A DNA stretch of 64,000 nucleotides from Alphaproteobacteria bacterium (lineage in GTDB: Bacteria; Pseudomonadota; Alphaproteobacteria; Caulobacterales; Hyphomonadaceae), in contig JAGWYJ010000002.1 in assembly GCA_018969425.1 (NCBI GenBank), positions 62,001 through 126,000 on the forward strand. The letters are read 5' to 3'. Within the stretch, counting starts at the first letter, position 1; every line of letters starts with the position of its first letter. This document shows positions 9,959 through 20,616 of the stretch, piece after piece. The position numbers and the translations under genes are program-made. The notes beneath the pieces are model-generated. The model made no database searches, had not been told where the DNA came from, and saw nothing but the letters and a program-made list of their open reading frames with translations.

Positions 9959-10627
9959 ATGTCGAGGATCCTGATCTCACCGTCCATTCTGGCCGCAGAC
10001 TTTGCGTGTCTGGGAGAGGAGGTGCGGGCTGTTGATGAAGCCGGCGCTGACATGATCCATGTCGACGTGATGGATGGTCATTTTGTGCCCAACCTGACCA
10101 TTGGTCCGGTCGTTGTTGAGAAGATTCGTCCGTATTCTCGCAAGCCGTTCGACGTCCATTTAATGATATCCCCCGTTGATTTTTATCTCGAAGCGTTCGC
10201 CGCGGCTGGCGCAGACATCATCACCGTACATCCTGAAGCAGGACCTCATTTCCATCGATCAATCCAGGCGATCCGAAAGCTTGGGCGTAAGGCAGGTGCG
10301 GCTCTCAATCCGTCCACTCCTGAAAGCGTTCTGGACTACGTGCTCGATGAGCTGGATCTTGTGCTTGTGATGAGCTGCAATCCTGGGTTCGGCGGGCAGT
10401 CGTTTATCGAAAGTCAGCTCAGGAAGATCGAGGCGATTCGAAAGACGATCGATCGCAGGGGTCTGAGTGTTATCCTCGAGGTCGACGGCGGAGTGACGCC
10501 AGCCACCGCCCCCCGCGCCATCGACGCCGGAGCAACGGCTCTTGTAGCTGGGTCGGCTGTGTTCGGACGGGGGAAGTCGGCTTACGCGGACTCGATCTCG
10601 GCTCTACGCCCGACCACTCGGGGGTAG
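9959..10627 (+). CDS. rpe: Ribulose-phosphate 3-epimerase
   Basis: [48 protein letters not shown]. Confidence 0.97.
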   Translation: MSRILISPSILAADFACLGEEVRAVDEAGADMIHVDVMDGHFVPNLTIGPVVVEKIRPYSRKPFDVHLMISPVDFYLEAFAAAGADIITVHPEAGPHFHRSIQAIRKLGRKAGAALNPSTPESVLDYVLDELDLVLVMSCNPGFGGQSFIESQLRKIEAIRKTIDRRGLSVILEVDGGVTPATAPRAIDAGATALVAGSAVFGRGKSAYADSISALRPTTRG

Positions 10628-10634
10628 TCGTCAC

Positions 10635-12356
10635 ATGACTGCTGGCGGAGATGTCCTTCACGGCGTTTCAGGCACGCGTTCCGCAGAAGATACCGCTTGG
10701 ATCGATCTCATGGGCAGCGCCGGCGAGGCGCCAGGACATTCTCCGGTCTACAGAATGCGCCTTTCTGGTCCGACACCCGACAGTTTGCGCGCCTGGCCTA
10801 AGGATCTGCGGCCCGCGAGTTCAGCTCGTGGAGCAGAGTTGCTCGCAGGACGCTGGCGCTTCGGGGCGTCGTTTGTCGAGACGCCTGAAGGGCATGCGCC
10901 TTGGGGGCCGCCTTTTCCAACTCTTCATTTTGGCGATCGGGTCCACCGCTTTGACTGGCTTAGGGACCTGACGATTTTAGGCCCTGAGGGCGAGGCGCGA
11001 GCGCGTGCTCTGGTGGTCTCGTGGACTGAGGAGTTTGGTCGTTGGGACAACTTCGGCTGGAGGGTCGGCGTGACGGCTGATCGCGTCGTCAACTGTCTGT
11101 CCGCCGGACCCTGGTTGTTGGAGCCTCTTCAAAGAGAGGCGAGAGAGTCGGTCCTGGACTCCTTGTTTCGGCAGGTGCGCCATTTGCAGGCCTCGGCCGC
11201 GGAGGATCCTGATCCGGGCATCCGCTTCCGCTCTGGCGTGGCCCTGTCTCTCGCAGGAGCGGCGATAGACGAGGGAAAGGCCATCATGGACGCCGGTCTC
11301 GCGCTTCTTGAAGTTGAATGCGGGCGCCAGATCCTGGCAGATGGAGGACATATCTCGAGAAGTCCCCAGGCTCTCGCTGAGGCTCTGATCGACATTCATA
11401 CTGTTGAGGATCTGCTTCTTCGACAGGGTCTGATCGCCCCGGTCTTTCTGACTCGTCTTCAGCCGCGGATGGCCAGTATGCTGGGCTTCTTTATGCTGCC
11501 CAACGGTCAGCTGCCACCCCTTCATGGCGGCGGGGACGGATTACCGATCGCAACGGCGGCCATTGCGCCCCACGGTGAGGTGCGGTCTAAGTTTTCGTTC
11601 GCGAGGCTCAGCGGTTATCAACGGGTCCAGGCTGGCGACGTCACCGTCCACCTCGACACCTCCGGCGCCCCGCCCCCCCCTTATGCGACCCGATCTCACG
11701 CCTCCGCTTTGAGTCTGACCCTCGACGATGGTGGGGAGTGTCTAATCACAGCCTGCGGATCGCATCGCGAACTTGAGCCTCATCTGAAGGAGGCGGGTCG
11801 CAGAACGGCTGCTCATTCCGTTCTTTGCCTGGAAGGGGAGGATAGCGCCGTCTTTTCCCGTGACGGATCAGGTGCTGTTTCCATCGATGGTCCGCCCGGG
11901 CTGTCCGTGCGGCGACTGGAGGAAGACGATCAGTGTTTGCTTGAGGGGCAGCATAGCGCTTGGCGGGACAGATACGGCGTCATCTATCGACGGCGTCTTT
12001 ACGTGGCGAGAAGCGGGGATCGCATCACGGGTGAGGAGAGTTTGTCGAGACCGATGTCGGAAGCTTCCCCGATGGGAACCCGGATGATTCCGTATGTCGT
12101 GCGGTTCCATCTCCATCCTGACGTCATGGTGCGATCGGATAGTGAAGCAGGCCTCGTTTATTTGGGCCTGCCTCATCGTGAGAGGGTGTGGAGATTTAGA
12201 AGCGAGACGGTGGTCTCGGTCGAGCCGTCAATGTATTGGGGTCGTGGGGCGTCGGAGACGACCCTCCAGCTCGTGATACGAGGAGCGGCCGAACCGGGAG
12301 GAGACGGGTCGAAGCACCCGAACCGGGTCCGTTGGTCGCTGACTCGGGTTGAGTAG
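10635..12356 (+). CDS. Heparinase II/III family protein
   Basis: AGRWRFGASFVETPEG, WGPPFPTLHFGDRVHRFDWLRDL; C-terminal VRFHLHPDVMV; gene order rpe-heparinase...purH typical of Alphaproteobacteria. Confidence 0.88.
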   Translation: MTAGGDVLHGVSGTRSAEDTAWIDLMGSAGEAPGHSPVYRMRLSGPTPDSLRAWPKDLRPASSARGAELLAGRWRFGASFVETPEGHAPWGPPFPTLHFGDRVHRFDWLRDLTILGPEGEARARALVVSWTEEFGRWDNFGWRVGVTADRVVNCLSAGPWLLEPLQREARESVLDSLFRQVRHLQASAAEDPDPGIRFRSGVALSLAGAAIDEGKAIMDAGLALLEVECGRQILADGGHISRSPQALAEALIDIHTVEDLLLRQGLIAPVFLTRLQPRMASMLGFFMLPNGQLPPLHGGGDGLPIATAAIAPHGEVRSKFSFARLSGYQRVQAGDVTVHLDTSGAPPPPYATRSHASALSLTLDDGGECLITACGSHRELEPHLKEAGRRTAAHSVLCLEGEDSAVFSRDGSGAVSIDGPPGLSVRRLEEDDQCLLEGQHSAWRDRYGVIYRRRLYVARSGDRITGEESLSRPMSEASPMGTRMIPYVVRFHLHPDVMVRSDSEAGLVYLGLPHRERVWRFRSETVVSVEPSMYWGRGASETTLQLVIRGAAEPGGDGSKHPNRVRWSLTRVE

Positions 12357-14289
12357 CGTGCAAAGGCGTGCGGGCATGAAGGCAGGCGCAACTCATGGTC
12401 GAAAGGCGGCGATAGAAGCCAAGGCGTTATGCTTCCTTTATGACGTCCTGAGCGGCATGGCTGCGATGTACCTCGCTCCCCAGATCCTGGCCTATTTTTC
12501 AGGCCGCGGCCCGCCTGACTGGCTCGATGTCTTTACGGCTGTCGCATTCGGGATAGCGGCGGCTTTTTCGTTCTGGCTTAACGGCGTTCATCGGCAGATC
12601 TGGCGACTGACATCATTGCGGGATGTGGTGCGTCTCTGTCAGGGGGTGGCCCTCGCCAATATCATGTTGTTGCCGATCCTTCTCCTGGCGAGAATGCTTT
12701 CGGATTTTCCCCTCGCCAGCCTTTATCTTCAGATCCCGATCTGGCTCCTGGCTCTGATGATCGTCAGGTTCTGGGCGAGAGGGCGCGCGTCTGGCGATTT
12801 TCGCGCGGTGTTTCGCAGGGAGCCTCCGTTCGCCCCCCGCGCGTTGGTGGTTGGTCCTGCGTCTGCCGTTGCGGAGGCCTTGAGAGCCGCCAGACGTTCA
12901 ACGTCCGGATCCCCAATCAGGGCGGTCGGCGTGGTAGAGACCAGCGGCGCCTTTTTAGGGCGAGACATCGAAGGCGTTCAGGTGGTTGGAGGGATCGATA
13001 GTCTCCGGGAGCTCTTCGATCACTACACGGCGCGCTTTGGCGAGCTCCCTTGGCTTGCCATCGCAGCGCCGTCCGAGGACCGCAGGACGATGGAGGCCGT
13101 TCTCGCCGTAGCCTCGGCGCAGAATGCAGTGATCATGCGCCTCGTCACCTCGCCCCTCACGGCGATCCAGCCGATCCGGCCGGCAGACCTGTTGGCGCGG
13201 CCGGAGAGGCGCCTCGACATGGCGCCTGTGGCGGCTCTTGTCTCGGGGTCAAGAGTGTTCATCACGGGGGGCGGGGGCACGATAGGAGGCGAGCTTGCCC
13301 GCCAGTGCGCAGCGCTCGGGCCCGCCGAACTTACGCTCTATGACAGTTCCGAATTCAACATCTTCGAAATTGATCAGCAATTGTCACGAGCGTTTCCTAA
13401 CCTCGTGCTCAATTCTGTGATAGGCGATATCCGGGATGAAGCCCGTCTTGAGCAGGCCATGCGGGACGCCTCTCCCGATCTTGTCATCCATGCGGCGGCG
13501 TTGAAGCACGTCCCACTGATGGAGCAAAATCCCAACGAAGCGATCCTCACCAATGTGGTCGGAGCTCGCAGGGCCGCGGAAATCGCTGTACGACTTGGGG
13601 TGAAGGCGTTCACGTTCATATCGACGGATAAGGCCGTGAACCCGACGAATGTTATGGGTGCGACGAAGAGAGCAGCCGAGCTTTTTCTCCAGGCATTCGC
13701 CCCGACCGCGCCGGCGACCCGATTTTCGCTGGTGAGGTTCGGAAATGTGCTCGGATCGAAAGGGTCGGTCGCGCCGCTCTTCGAACAGCAGATCGCGGAA
13801 GGCGGCCCCGTGACGGTGACCCATCCGGACATGACACGCTACTTCATGAGCGTGGAGGAGGCCTCGGCGCTCGTTCTGCAGGCGGCGGCGTTGTCGCTTA
13901 AATCTTCAAGGGCCGAGGCAGTCCTCTATGTTCTTGATATGGGAGAGCCGGTCCGAATTCTCGATCTTGCGGAAAAGATGATCCGAATGAAGGGCAAGAT
14001 CCCAGGTCAGGACATTCTGATAAGGGTAACTGGAACGCGGCCAGGAGAGAAACTCAACGAGACAGTCTTCTATAAGAGGGAGGATGTCAGACCAACGCCC
14101 GTTGACGGGGTCTTTGAGGTCGCGGCGCGAATGGGACCGTCCATCGACGCGCTTGAGGCCCAGCTGGATGCCATAGCCAGTTTGGCAGTCCGTCGCGACA
14201 CCCATGCTTCCCTTTCTCTCATCAAAGCCAATGCGCCTGAGATCTTCCTGGATGATACGCGCAACGAGCCCCCCCCACGCGTTCACTGA
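12349..14289 (+). CDS. CapD/FlaA1/WbpM-type membrane-bound nucleotide-sugar 4,6-dehydratase
   Basis: N-terminal TM helices; FITGGGGTIGGELARQCA; STDKAVNPTNVMGATKRAAE (Met in place of Tyr, typical of this subfamily). Start uncertain (TTG 12349 or ATG 12376). Confidence 0.9.
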   Translation: MSSVQRRAGMKAGATHGRKAAIEAKALCFLYDVLSGMAAMYLAPQILAYFSGRGPPDWLDVFTAVAFGIAAAFSFWLNGVHRQIWRLTSLRDVVRLCQGVALANIMLLPILLLARMLSDFPLASLYLQIPIWLLALMIVRFWARGRASGDFRAVFRREPPFAPRALVVGPASAVAEALRAARRSTSGSPIRAVGVVETSGAFLGRDIEGVQVVGGIDSLRELFDHYTARFGELPWLAIAAPSEDRRTMEAVLAVASAQNAVIMRLVTSPLTAIQPIRPADLLARPERRLDMAPVAALVSGSRVFITGGGGTIGGELARQCAALGPAELTLYDSSEFNIFEIDQQLSRAFPNLVLNSVIGDIRDEARLEQAMRDASPDLVIHAAALKHVPLMEQNPNEAILTNVVGARRAAEIAVRLGVKAFTFISTDKAVNPTNVMGATKRAAELFLQAFAPTAPATRFSLVRFGNVLGSKGSVAPLFEQQIAEGGPVTVTHPDMTRYFMSVEEASALVLQAAALSLKSSRAEAVLYVLDMGEPVRILDLAEKMIRMKGKIPGQDILIRVTGTRPGEKLNETVFYKREDVRPTPVDGVFEVAARMGPSIDALEAQLDAIASLAVRRDTHASLSLIKANAPEIFLDDTRNEPPPRVH

Positions 14290-14395
14290 CTGGAACCGGA
14301 CATATCCGGCTTTCGCACAGTTGGTCGTCGTCTCGACAACTCATATCTTCGGAGGCGTCTAAGCGTTCTCCTCCCCACTCAGAACTGGAGCCATT

Positions 14396-15988
14396 ATGCC
14401 TGCAGACCACTCACTTATCGTCCGGCGTGCGCTGATCTCAGTTTCGGATAAGACCGGGCTTGTCGAGAGAGCTCGTAGGCTGGCTGCGCTGGGAGTTGAA
14501 CTTGTCTCTACAGGAGGGACAGCCAGCGCGCTGAAGGCTCAAGGCCTCGCAGTGCGGGATGTATCGGAGCTCACAGGGTTTCCTGAAATGATGGACGGCA
14601 GGGTGAAAACCCTTCATCCCGCAGTGCACGGCGGCTTGCTTTTCCGCCGCGACCTGCCGGACCATGTTAGCGCCGCCTCGGCGCACGGCATAGAACCGAT
14701 CGATCTCATCTGGATCAATCTTTATCCTTTCGAAGAAACGGTTCGTCGGGGCGGGTCCTACGATGACTGCATTGAGAACATAGATATCGGTGGTCCGGCC
14801 ATGTTGCGCGCCGCCGCCAAAAACGCAGAATTTGTGGCCGTGTGCACGGACGGTGGGGATGTTGACGCCGTCCTCGCGGAGATGGAGAGCGGATCCGGCG
14901 TATCCACAATCCTGAGGCGAAGACTGGCTGCAAAAACCTACGCTCGGACCGGCGCGTACGATGCGGCGATATCGGAGTGGTACTGGAAGTCTCTGGGCGA
15001 GGATGCGGGGGAGTGGAGAAGTTTTGGAGGGCGACTTCACCAGACGCTTCGCTACGGCGAAAACCCCCATCAGAAGGCATCGGTTTATGTCGGTTCGGAG
15101 CACCGCGTTGGTGTCCTGACGGCACGGCAGGTTCAGGGAAAGGAGCTGTCCTACAACAACATAAACGATACCGACGCGGCCTTCGAGCTTGTGTCCGAGT
15201 TCAATCCCGCCTCGAAGCCCGCGGTGGCGATCATCAAGCATGCCAATCCGTGTGGCGTAGCTTTGGGTTCCTCTAGCCTTGAGGCTTATCGGTCCGCTCT
15301 CGCCTGCGATCCGGTTTCGGCCTTTGGCGGCATTGTCGCTCTTAACACTCGCCTCGACCGTGAGACGGCAGAGGCGATTGCGGAGATTTTCACCGAGGTT
15401 GTGATAGCCCCCGGCGCAGATGAAGAGGCGCTGGCCGTCTTTGCCCGAAAGAAGAATCTTCGCCTTTTGCTAACTTCAGGTCTTGCGGACCCCGCCCAAC
15501 CCGGTGTGGCGCTGCGGTCGGTTGCTGGGGGGTTGCTTGTTCAGGATCGCGATACTGGCCGGGTCACCCGGGATCAGCTTCGGATAGTCACCAGACGTCA
15601 ACCGACGACCGCAGAAATGGAAGATATGCTCTTTGCATGGACAGTCGCTAAGCACGTCAAATCCAATGCTATAGTCTATGCGAAAGACGGTGTGACGGCT
15701 GGCATCGGGCCAGGCCAGACAAGTCGACTGGACTCCACCCGCGTCGCTACTCGCAAGGCGATGGATGCCCGAGAGGCGGCAGGCTGGGCCGAGGTGCGTA
15801 CAAAGGGATGCGCCTGCGCTTCGGACGCCTTCTTTCCATTCCCCGATGGCTTGCTGCAGGCCGCGGATGCAGGGGCGACCTGTGTTATTCAGCCAGGCGG
15901 TTCGGTGAAAGATTCCGATGTGATCGCCGCAGCCGATGAAGCCGGACTCGCGATGGCGTTCACCGGCATGAGGCACTTTCGACACTGA
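14396..15988 (+). CDS. purH: Bifunctional AICAR formyltransferase/IMP cyclohydrolase
   Basis: [50 protein letters not shown]. Confidence 0.98.
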   Translation: MPADHSLIVRRALISVSDKTGLVERARRLAALGVELVSTGGTASALKAQGLAVRDVSELTGFPEMMDGRVKTLHPAVHGGLLFRRDLPDHVSAASAHGIEPIDLIWINLYPFEETVRRGGSYDDCIENIDIGGPAMLRAAAKNAEFVAVCTDGGDVDAVLAEMESGSGVSTILRRRLAAKTYARTGAYDAAISEWYWKSLGEDAGEWRSFGGRLHQTLRYGENPHQKASVYVGSEHRVGVLTARQVQGKELSYNNINDTDAAFELVSEFNPASKPAVAIIKHANPCGVALGSSSLEAYRSALACDPVSAFGGIVALNTRLDRETAEAIAEIFTEVVIAPGADEEALAVFARKKNLRLLLTSGLADPAQPGVALRSVAGGLLVQDRDTGRVTRDQLRIVTRRQPTTAEMEDMLFAWTVAKHVKSNAIVYAKDGVTAGIGPGQTSRLDSTRVATRKAMDAREAAGWAEVRTKGCACASDAFFPFPDGLLQAADAGATCVIQPGGSVKDSDVIAAADEAGLAMAFTGMRHFRH

Positions 15989-16033
15989 GAGTGTCAAAAC
16001 ATTTTGGAGCTGCCTTTTTGAAGAATCTCAATT

Positions 16034-16070
16034 GGGACGAGAAATCGTCTCGAGTGCGCGAATTTTTTTT
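16034..16070 (+). terminator. Possible purH terminator: GNRA-loop hairpin with downstream T-run
   Basis: GGGACGA-GAAA-TCGTCTC (7 bp, one G-U); T8 at 16063-16070, about 11 nt after the stem. Confidence 0.35.
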
Positions 16071-16213
16071 ATAATGACGTCAAAAAAGCAGCGATGGAAA
16101 CTTTGTCTTTAGGTTCGTGGGACATTTTCATCTTCCATAAAGTTCACTTTGTCTGTGGAATATTTTGTTTACTTAAGTCATCCCACCGACACTCAACCTG
16201 AAGGAAAGACCAA

Positions 16214-16489
16214 ATGGCCCGCACCACCACCAAAGTTGCTCCCAAGAAAGCTCCTGCCGCTGCAGCGAAGGCCGCTGTGAAAAAGGCTGCTCCGAAAAAG
16301 GCTGCGCCGAAGAAGGCCGTAGCTAAGCCCGCTCCCGCTCGCGCCCGCGTAGCGAAGCCCAAGGCCGTCGCTCCCAAAGCGAAGAAGGCCGCAGCTGCTC
16401 CGGCCAAGCGCGTCGCCGCCGCTCCGGTTAAGCGCACTGCGGTCAAGAAGCCGGCTGCCGCAACGAAGAAGGCGGCTCGGAAGTCCTAA
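16214..16489 (+). CDS. Histone H1-like Lys/Ala/Pro-rich small basic protein (91 aa)
   Basis: Repeated PKKA/AAKK motifs (KKAAPKKAAPKKAVAKPAP); followed by a strong terminator. Confidence 0.85.
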   Translation: MARTTTKVAPKKAPAAAAKAAVKKAAPKKAAPKKAVAKPAPARARVAKPKAVAPKAKKAAAAPAKRVAAAPVKRTAVKKPAAATKKAARKS

Positions 16490-16512
16490 GAGTACGCGGG
16501 ACGACTGATTTC

Positions 16513-16568
16513 GAGGGCTCGGGGACAGGAGCGGGTTATCCGCCGCTTGTTCCCGGGCCCTCTTTCTT
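16513..16568 (+). terminator. Rho-independent terminator after histone-like gene
   Basis: Long imperfect stem GAGGGCTCGGGGACAGGAGCGG / CGCCGCTTGTTCCCGGGCCCTC followed by TTTCTTT. Confidence 0.85.
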
Positions 16569-16866
16569 TAGGCTGGCCCAGGAGATTGGGCGCCGACTTT
16601 GGCGCACAGGCCTGATATGGGCCGCCGCAGTTTGCTATCGACTGTTCCGGTAGGCTCTGCGAGCGAACCGGTCCGCCGAGCCGCGGTGGCGGCCTCCTAG
16701 GTCCTGAGGCGGTGGCCGTCAGCCCCCACTGTGCAGGTTTATCGAGGCGACACGGATTTGAATGCTGCCGCCGCGCGTTTATGTCGTCGGCTGCGATTGC
16801 AGCGCTTGCTTGCAGCGATGATCTACGCCGCTATTGTGCGCGCGAAATCTGTTCGCGGAGCTCTTC

Positions 16867-18084
16867 ATGTCAAAAGCCGCCCCCAAGAAAGTGGTGCTCG
16901 CCTATTCAGGCGGGTTGGATACCTCGATCATTCTGAAATGGCTGCAGACGGAGTATGGCTGTGAGGTGGTGACGTTTACCGCTGATCTGGGGCAGGGCGA
17001 GGAGCTGGAGCCAGCGCGCCGGAAAGCGGAGATGATGGGCGTCAAGGAGATCTTCATAGAGGATCTTCGAGAGGAATTTGTCCGGGACTTTGTATTTCCG
17101 ATGTTCCGGGCCAATACAGTCTATGAGGGATCCTATCTTCTCGGCACTTCGATCGCGCGTCCGCTTATCGCTAAGCGGCTTGTTGAGATCGCAGCTGAAA
17201 CAGGCGCTGACGCGATCGCGCATGGAGCGACAGGAAAAGGAAATGATCAGGTTCGGTTTGAGTTGTCCGCTTATGCGCTGAACCCGAACATCCGGATCAT
17301 CGCTCCGTGGCGGACCTGGTCGTTTCGATCGAGGACGGATCTGATCGAGTTCGCTGAAAAGAACCAGATTCCCGTTGCCAAGGATAAAAGAGGAGAGGCG
17401 CCGTTTTCCGTCGACGCAAATCTTCTTCATTCGTCTTCGGAAGGAAAGGTCCTGGAGGATCCTGGCGTTGAGCCGCCCCCGTATGTCTATCAGCGTACGG
17501 TGTCGCCGATGGATGCGCCCGATGCGCCGGTTGATATCGAGATCGGCTTTGATCGAGGCGATCCGGTATCGCTTGATGGCGTGCCGCTTTCGCCGGCGAC
17601 TCTTCTTGCGAAGTTGAACGACCTGGGCCGTGATAATGGGATTGGCCGTTTGGATCTTGTCGAGAATCGCTTCGTGGGGATGAAGTCTCGGGGCGTTTAT
17701 GAAACTCCCGGTGGAACCATTCTCCTCCAGGCGCACAGGGCGATGGAAAGCATCACTTTGGATCGTGGCGCCGCTCACCTTAAGGACGAGCTGATGCCGC
17801 GCTATGCTGAGCTCATCTATAACGGGTTCTGGTTCGCGCCTGAGCGTGAGATGTTGCAGGCTGCTATCGACAGAAGTCAGACGTCGGTCGGCGGAAGCGT
17901 CCGACTGAAGTTGTACAAAGGTAATGTGATTGTAACGGGGCGAACCTCTTCAAAGTCCCTTTACTCCGCCGCCCATGTAACGTTCGAGGATGATGCGGGG
18001 GCATATGACCAGAAAGATGCGGAAGGGTTTATCCGCCTGAACGGTCTGCGTCTGCGATTGCTGGCCGCGGCTCAAAAGCGATAG
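16867..18084 (+). CDS. argG: Argininosuccinate synthase
   Basis: [32 protein letters not shown]; start refined to ATG 16867. Confidence 0.98.
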   Translation: MSKAAPKKVVLAYSGGLDTSIILKWLQTEYGCEVVTFTADLGQGEELEPARRKAEMMGVKEIFIEDLREEFVRDFVFPMFRANTVYEGSYLLGTSIARPLIAKRLVEIAAETGADAIAHGATGKGNDQVRFELSAYALNPNIRIIAPWRTWSFRSRTDLIEFAEKNQIPVAKDKRGEAPFSVDANLLHSSSEGKVLEDPGVEPPPYVYQRTVSPMDAPDAPVDIEIGFDRGDPVSLDGVPLSPATLLAKLNDLGRDNGIGRLDLVENRFVGMKSRGVYETPGGTILLQAHRAMESITLDRGAAHLKDELMPRYAELIYNGFWFAPEREMLQAAIDRSQTSVGGSVRLKLYKGNVIVTGRTSSKSLYSAAHVTFEDDAGAYDQKDAEGFIRLNGLRLRLLAAAQKR

Positions 18085-18105
18085 AGCGCGATGGAGGCCT
18101 GAAAC

Positions 18106-18645
18106 GTGGATCTGTCAAAGGTGCCTGTGGGACGAAATCCGCCCCTGGATGTCAACGTGGTCATCGAAGTGCCTCTTGGAGAGGAACCAATCAAGTACGA
18201 GATAGACAAGGCCTCAGGAGCCATGTTTGTCGACCGCTTCCTTTATACGGCCATGCGATATCCCTGCAATTACGGCTTTATTCCCCACACTCTGAGCCTT
18301 GATGGGGATCCTATCGACGTCATGGTGATCGGCAATCGGTCCCTTGTTCCCGGATGTGTGGTGAGGGTGACCCCAGTTGGGGTTCTGATGATGGAGGATG
18401 ACAAGGGGCAGGATGAGAAAGTGATCGCTGTCCCTCACCCTAGCCTCACCCGTTATTATGAAAAGGTTCAGCATTATCGGGATCTGCCCGACATCCTCGT
18501 CGAGCGGATCGTTCACTTCTTCGAGCACTACAAGGATCTTGAGCCCGGTAAGTGGGTCAAAACAAACGGCTTATTCGGCCCGGAAAAGGCGCATGATCTG
18601 ATCCGGGAGGCGGTTATCCGCGCGACAAACGCCGACGCCTCTTGA
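18106..18645 (+). CDS. ppa: Inorganic pyrophosphatase
   Basis: [42 protein letters not shown]. Confidence 0.97.
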   Translation: MDLSKVPVGRNPPLDVNVVIEVPLGEEPIKYEIDKASGAMFVDRFLYTAMRYPCNYGFIPHTLSLDGDPIDVMVIGNRSLVPGCVVRVTPVGVLMMEDDKGQDEKVIAVPHPSLTRYYEKVQHYRDLPDILVERIVHFFEHYKDLEPGKWVKTNGLFGPEKAHDLIREAVIRATNADAS

Positions 18646-18660
18646 TCGCTAAAAAGGGAG

Positions 18661-18927
18661 TTAGTCGCTTGGGTTGCCTGACCGGATAGGAAGATCTTCC
18701 GGTCGGCTGTCGGGAGGAGGGCCGCCTCGGGTTGAGGAGCCCATTCGGCAGCGCTCTTGTTCTGCTGGATTGTGTTCGTGATGCTGGAGACAGACCTGTT
18801 CTGTGGTCAGCTCGCGGTCGGGATCGACGGCGACGCAGCTCGACAATGCGGTCATCCCGGCGATGCAAACCCACAGGGCGGCTGAAGATGAGACCGTGTT
18901 CTTCCGGTCAGATCGGTTAAACGGCAT
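18661..18927 (-). CDS. Small putative lipoprotein
   Basis: Basic N-terminus, hydrophobic stretch and lipobox (ALWVCIAGMTALSSC), polar Pro/Ser-rich tail. Confidence 0.55.
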   Translation of the reverse strand: MPFNRSDRKNTVSSSAALWVCIAGMTALSSCVAVDPDRELTTEQVCLQHHEHNPAEQERCRMGSSTRGGPPPDSRPEDLPIRSGNPSD

Positions 18928-19072
18928 GGTGTCCTTCCGAATGAACGAGGCGACGAGTACAGTATAGGAAGTCGCCTGAAAGATCGATCCGATATGTCTG
19001 CTGCAGGAAATAGGTGCATCTCATGAGAGATCTGCAGGGCTAAGGCGCAGTAGTCTGAGCAGTGTGCGAGGA

Positions 19073-19882
19073 TCAGCTCTTCGCCAGTTCAGCTAGAAGC
19101 TCGGCCGGTCCGACGACGACAGCCGGCTGGCCGCTGGCGGTTTCACAGTAAGGGGAGCCGCCCTGGCTCATAAGCCGGTCAGTGCGAAGTCTCGCAAGAC
19201 CCAGCCTATCTGATGCAGATGTGATTGCGCCGATCTCCTCCTCGCCTGCGAACACGGGGGAGGGGAGGTCCTTGATATCCTCTGAAAGCTGCAGAACCGC
19301 CGTTCGCCGACGGACGTTCGTTCTACGCTTCATTCGCGAGACGACTTCCTGACCGACAAAACAGCCTTTGTGGAAATCTACGCCGCCTGACAGGTCCATG
19401 TTGATGTCGGACGGGTAAACTTCCTCCACTCCGAAATCGACGCCCTGCTCGGGCCGTCCGGCCCGTATGCGTGCAGCCTCAAAAGACTGCAACGAGATCG
19501 TATCGGTAGGATTGTCAGCACGACCGATCGACCTCTGAGGCGCCGCCCTTGATCCTTGGGCGCCCCCATTCGTCAGACCCAGAATGATCTTGGTTGGGTC
19601 GGGGAAGATAGTCACGCGAGACCTTAACTTAAACAGCTGCAACCGACGTTCGACCTCAGGAGCCGCCAGTCGGGCGCAATCCAGATCGAACCCAAGGGGG
19701 GACTTGTGAATAAGCATGTCGGCGATCACGCGTCCCTGGGGCGTGAGAAGCGCTCCATAGCGCGTGTCGCCAATGGTCATGCCGAGTGTGGACTGGGTCA
19801 GAAGTCCATTGAGAAAAGACTCTGCATCAGGCCCTTCGACGGTAAGGACCGATCTCAAGGGCAGTCGAACGACATGGGTCAT
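19073..19882 (-). CDS. ygfZ: YgfZ/GcvT-family folate-binding protein
   Basis: FLNGLLTQ, GRVIADMLI, KGCFVGQEVVSRMKRR; start likely at MTHVV. Confidence 0.92.
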   Translation of the reverse strand: MTHVVRLPLRSVLTVEGPDAESFLNGLLTQSTLGMTIGDTRYGALLTPQGRVIADMLIHKSPLGFDLDCARLAAPEVERRLQLFKLRSRVTIFPDPTKIILGLTNGGAQGSRAAPQRSIGRADNPTDTISLQSFEAARIRAGRPEQGVDFGVEEVYPSDINMDLSGGVDFHKGCFVGQEVVSRMKRRTNVRRRTAVLQLSEDIKDLPSPVFAGEEEIGAITSASDRLGLARLRTDRLMSQGGSPYCETASGQPAVVVGPAELLAELAKS

Positions 19883-20267
19883 GAGCGCCCGCCGGAAGAG
19901 CCGCGACACAAGTCGTCCGCCGCCCCGAAATGGGTTCGAAGGTAAGTGGATGAGAAACAGAATCTTCCCGAATTCAATGACATGACAGATGAAATTACGA
20001 CTTCAGAGGGCCAATGAATGAACAAAACTGCCCTCTCAGGGAGGGATTGGGGAGATGGCTTTGCAATATTCCTCATTATGTGCCATAGTGCGGTCGTCGA
20101 ATTTTGAACAGGTTCGGTTGCTCTCCTTGCTCACATCTATTTTGGATTGAGCTCCGGATCTGGCCTTCCGTTCCTTCTGGTTTGACGGCTCCCGGGTGCG
20201 GCTATGAAGCGCCCTTATAGCTCCTGCGGGCTTTTCCGTGGGACTCTTACTGAAAGACTATCTCTAC

Positions 20268-20477
20268 ATGGCTACCGGCACCGTTAAGTGGTTCAACGAG
20301 CAAAAAGGTTATGGCTTCATTCAACCCGAAGCGGGTGGGAACGACGTGTTCGTTCACATCTCGGCGGTTGAGCGCGCCGGCCTGCGCGGCCTGACTGAAG
20401 GCCAGCGCGTGTCTTATGAACTCGAGAAGGACAAGCGTTCGGGCAAAATGTCTGCAACGCAACTTCAGAGCCTCTGA
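20268..20477 (+). CDS. Cold shock protein (CspA family)
   Basis: [38 protein letters not shown]. Confidence 0.97.
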   Translation: MATGTVKWFNEQKGYGFIQPEAGGNDVFVHISAVERAGLRGLTEGQRVSYELEKDKRSGKMSATQLQSL

Positions 20478-20534
20478 TTTTCAGGAGCTTTGCGAGACGT
20501 CTCGTTTTCAGAAATGTCTCGATGGACGAACTTG

Positions 20535-20563
20535 AGCGGGCTGGCGATTGTCAGCCCGCTTTT
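20535..20563 (+). terminator. Terminator downstream of csp gene
   Basis: AGCGGGCTG (20535-20543) / CAGCCCGCT (20552-20560) followed by TTT. Confidence 0.8.
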
Positions 20564-20616
20564 GCGTTTACGGGGGTCTTGGTGTGATGGCCTGCGGCTT
20601 ATAGGGGTGCGCGTCG

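Noticed and set aside
14438-15241. 267-aa minus-strand ORF inside purH
   Set aside because: Fully antisense to purH with no family features.
16906-17778. 290-aa minus-strand ORF inside argG
   Set aside because: Antisense shadow of a highly conserved gene; no motifs.
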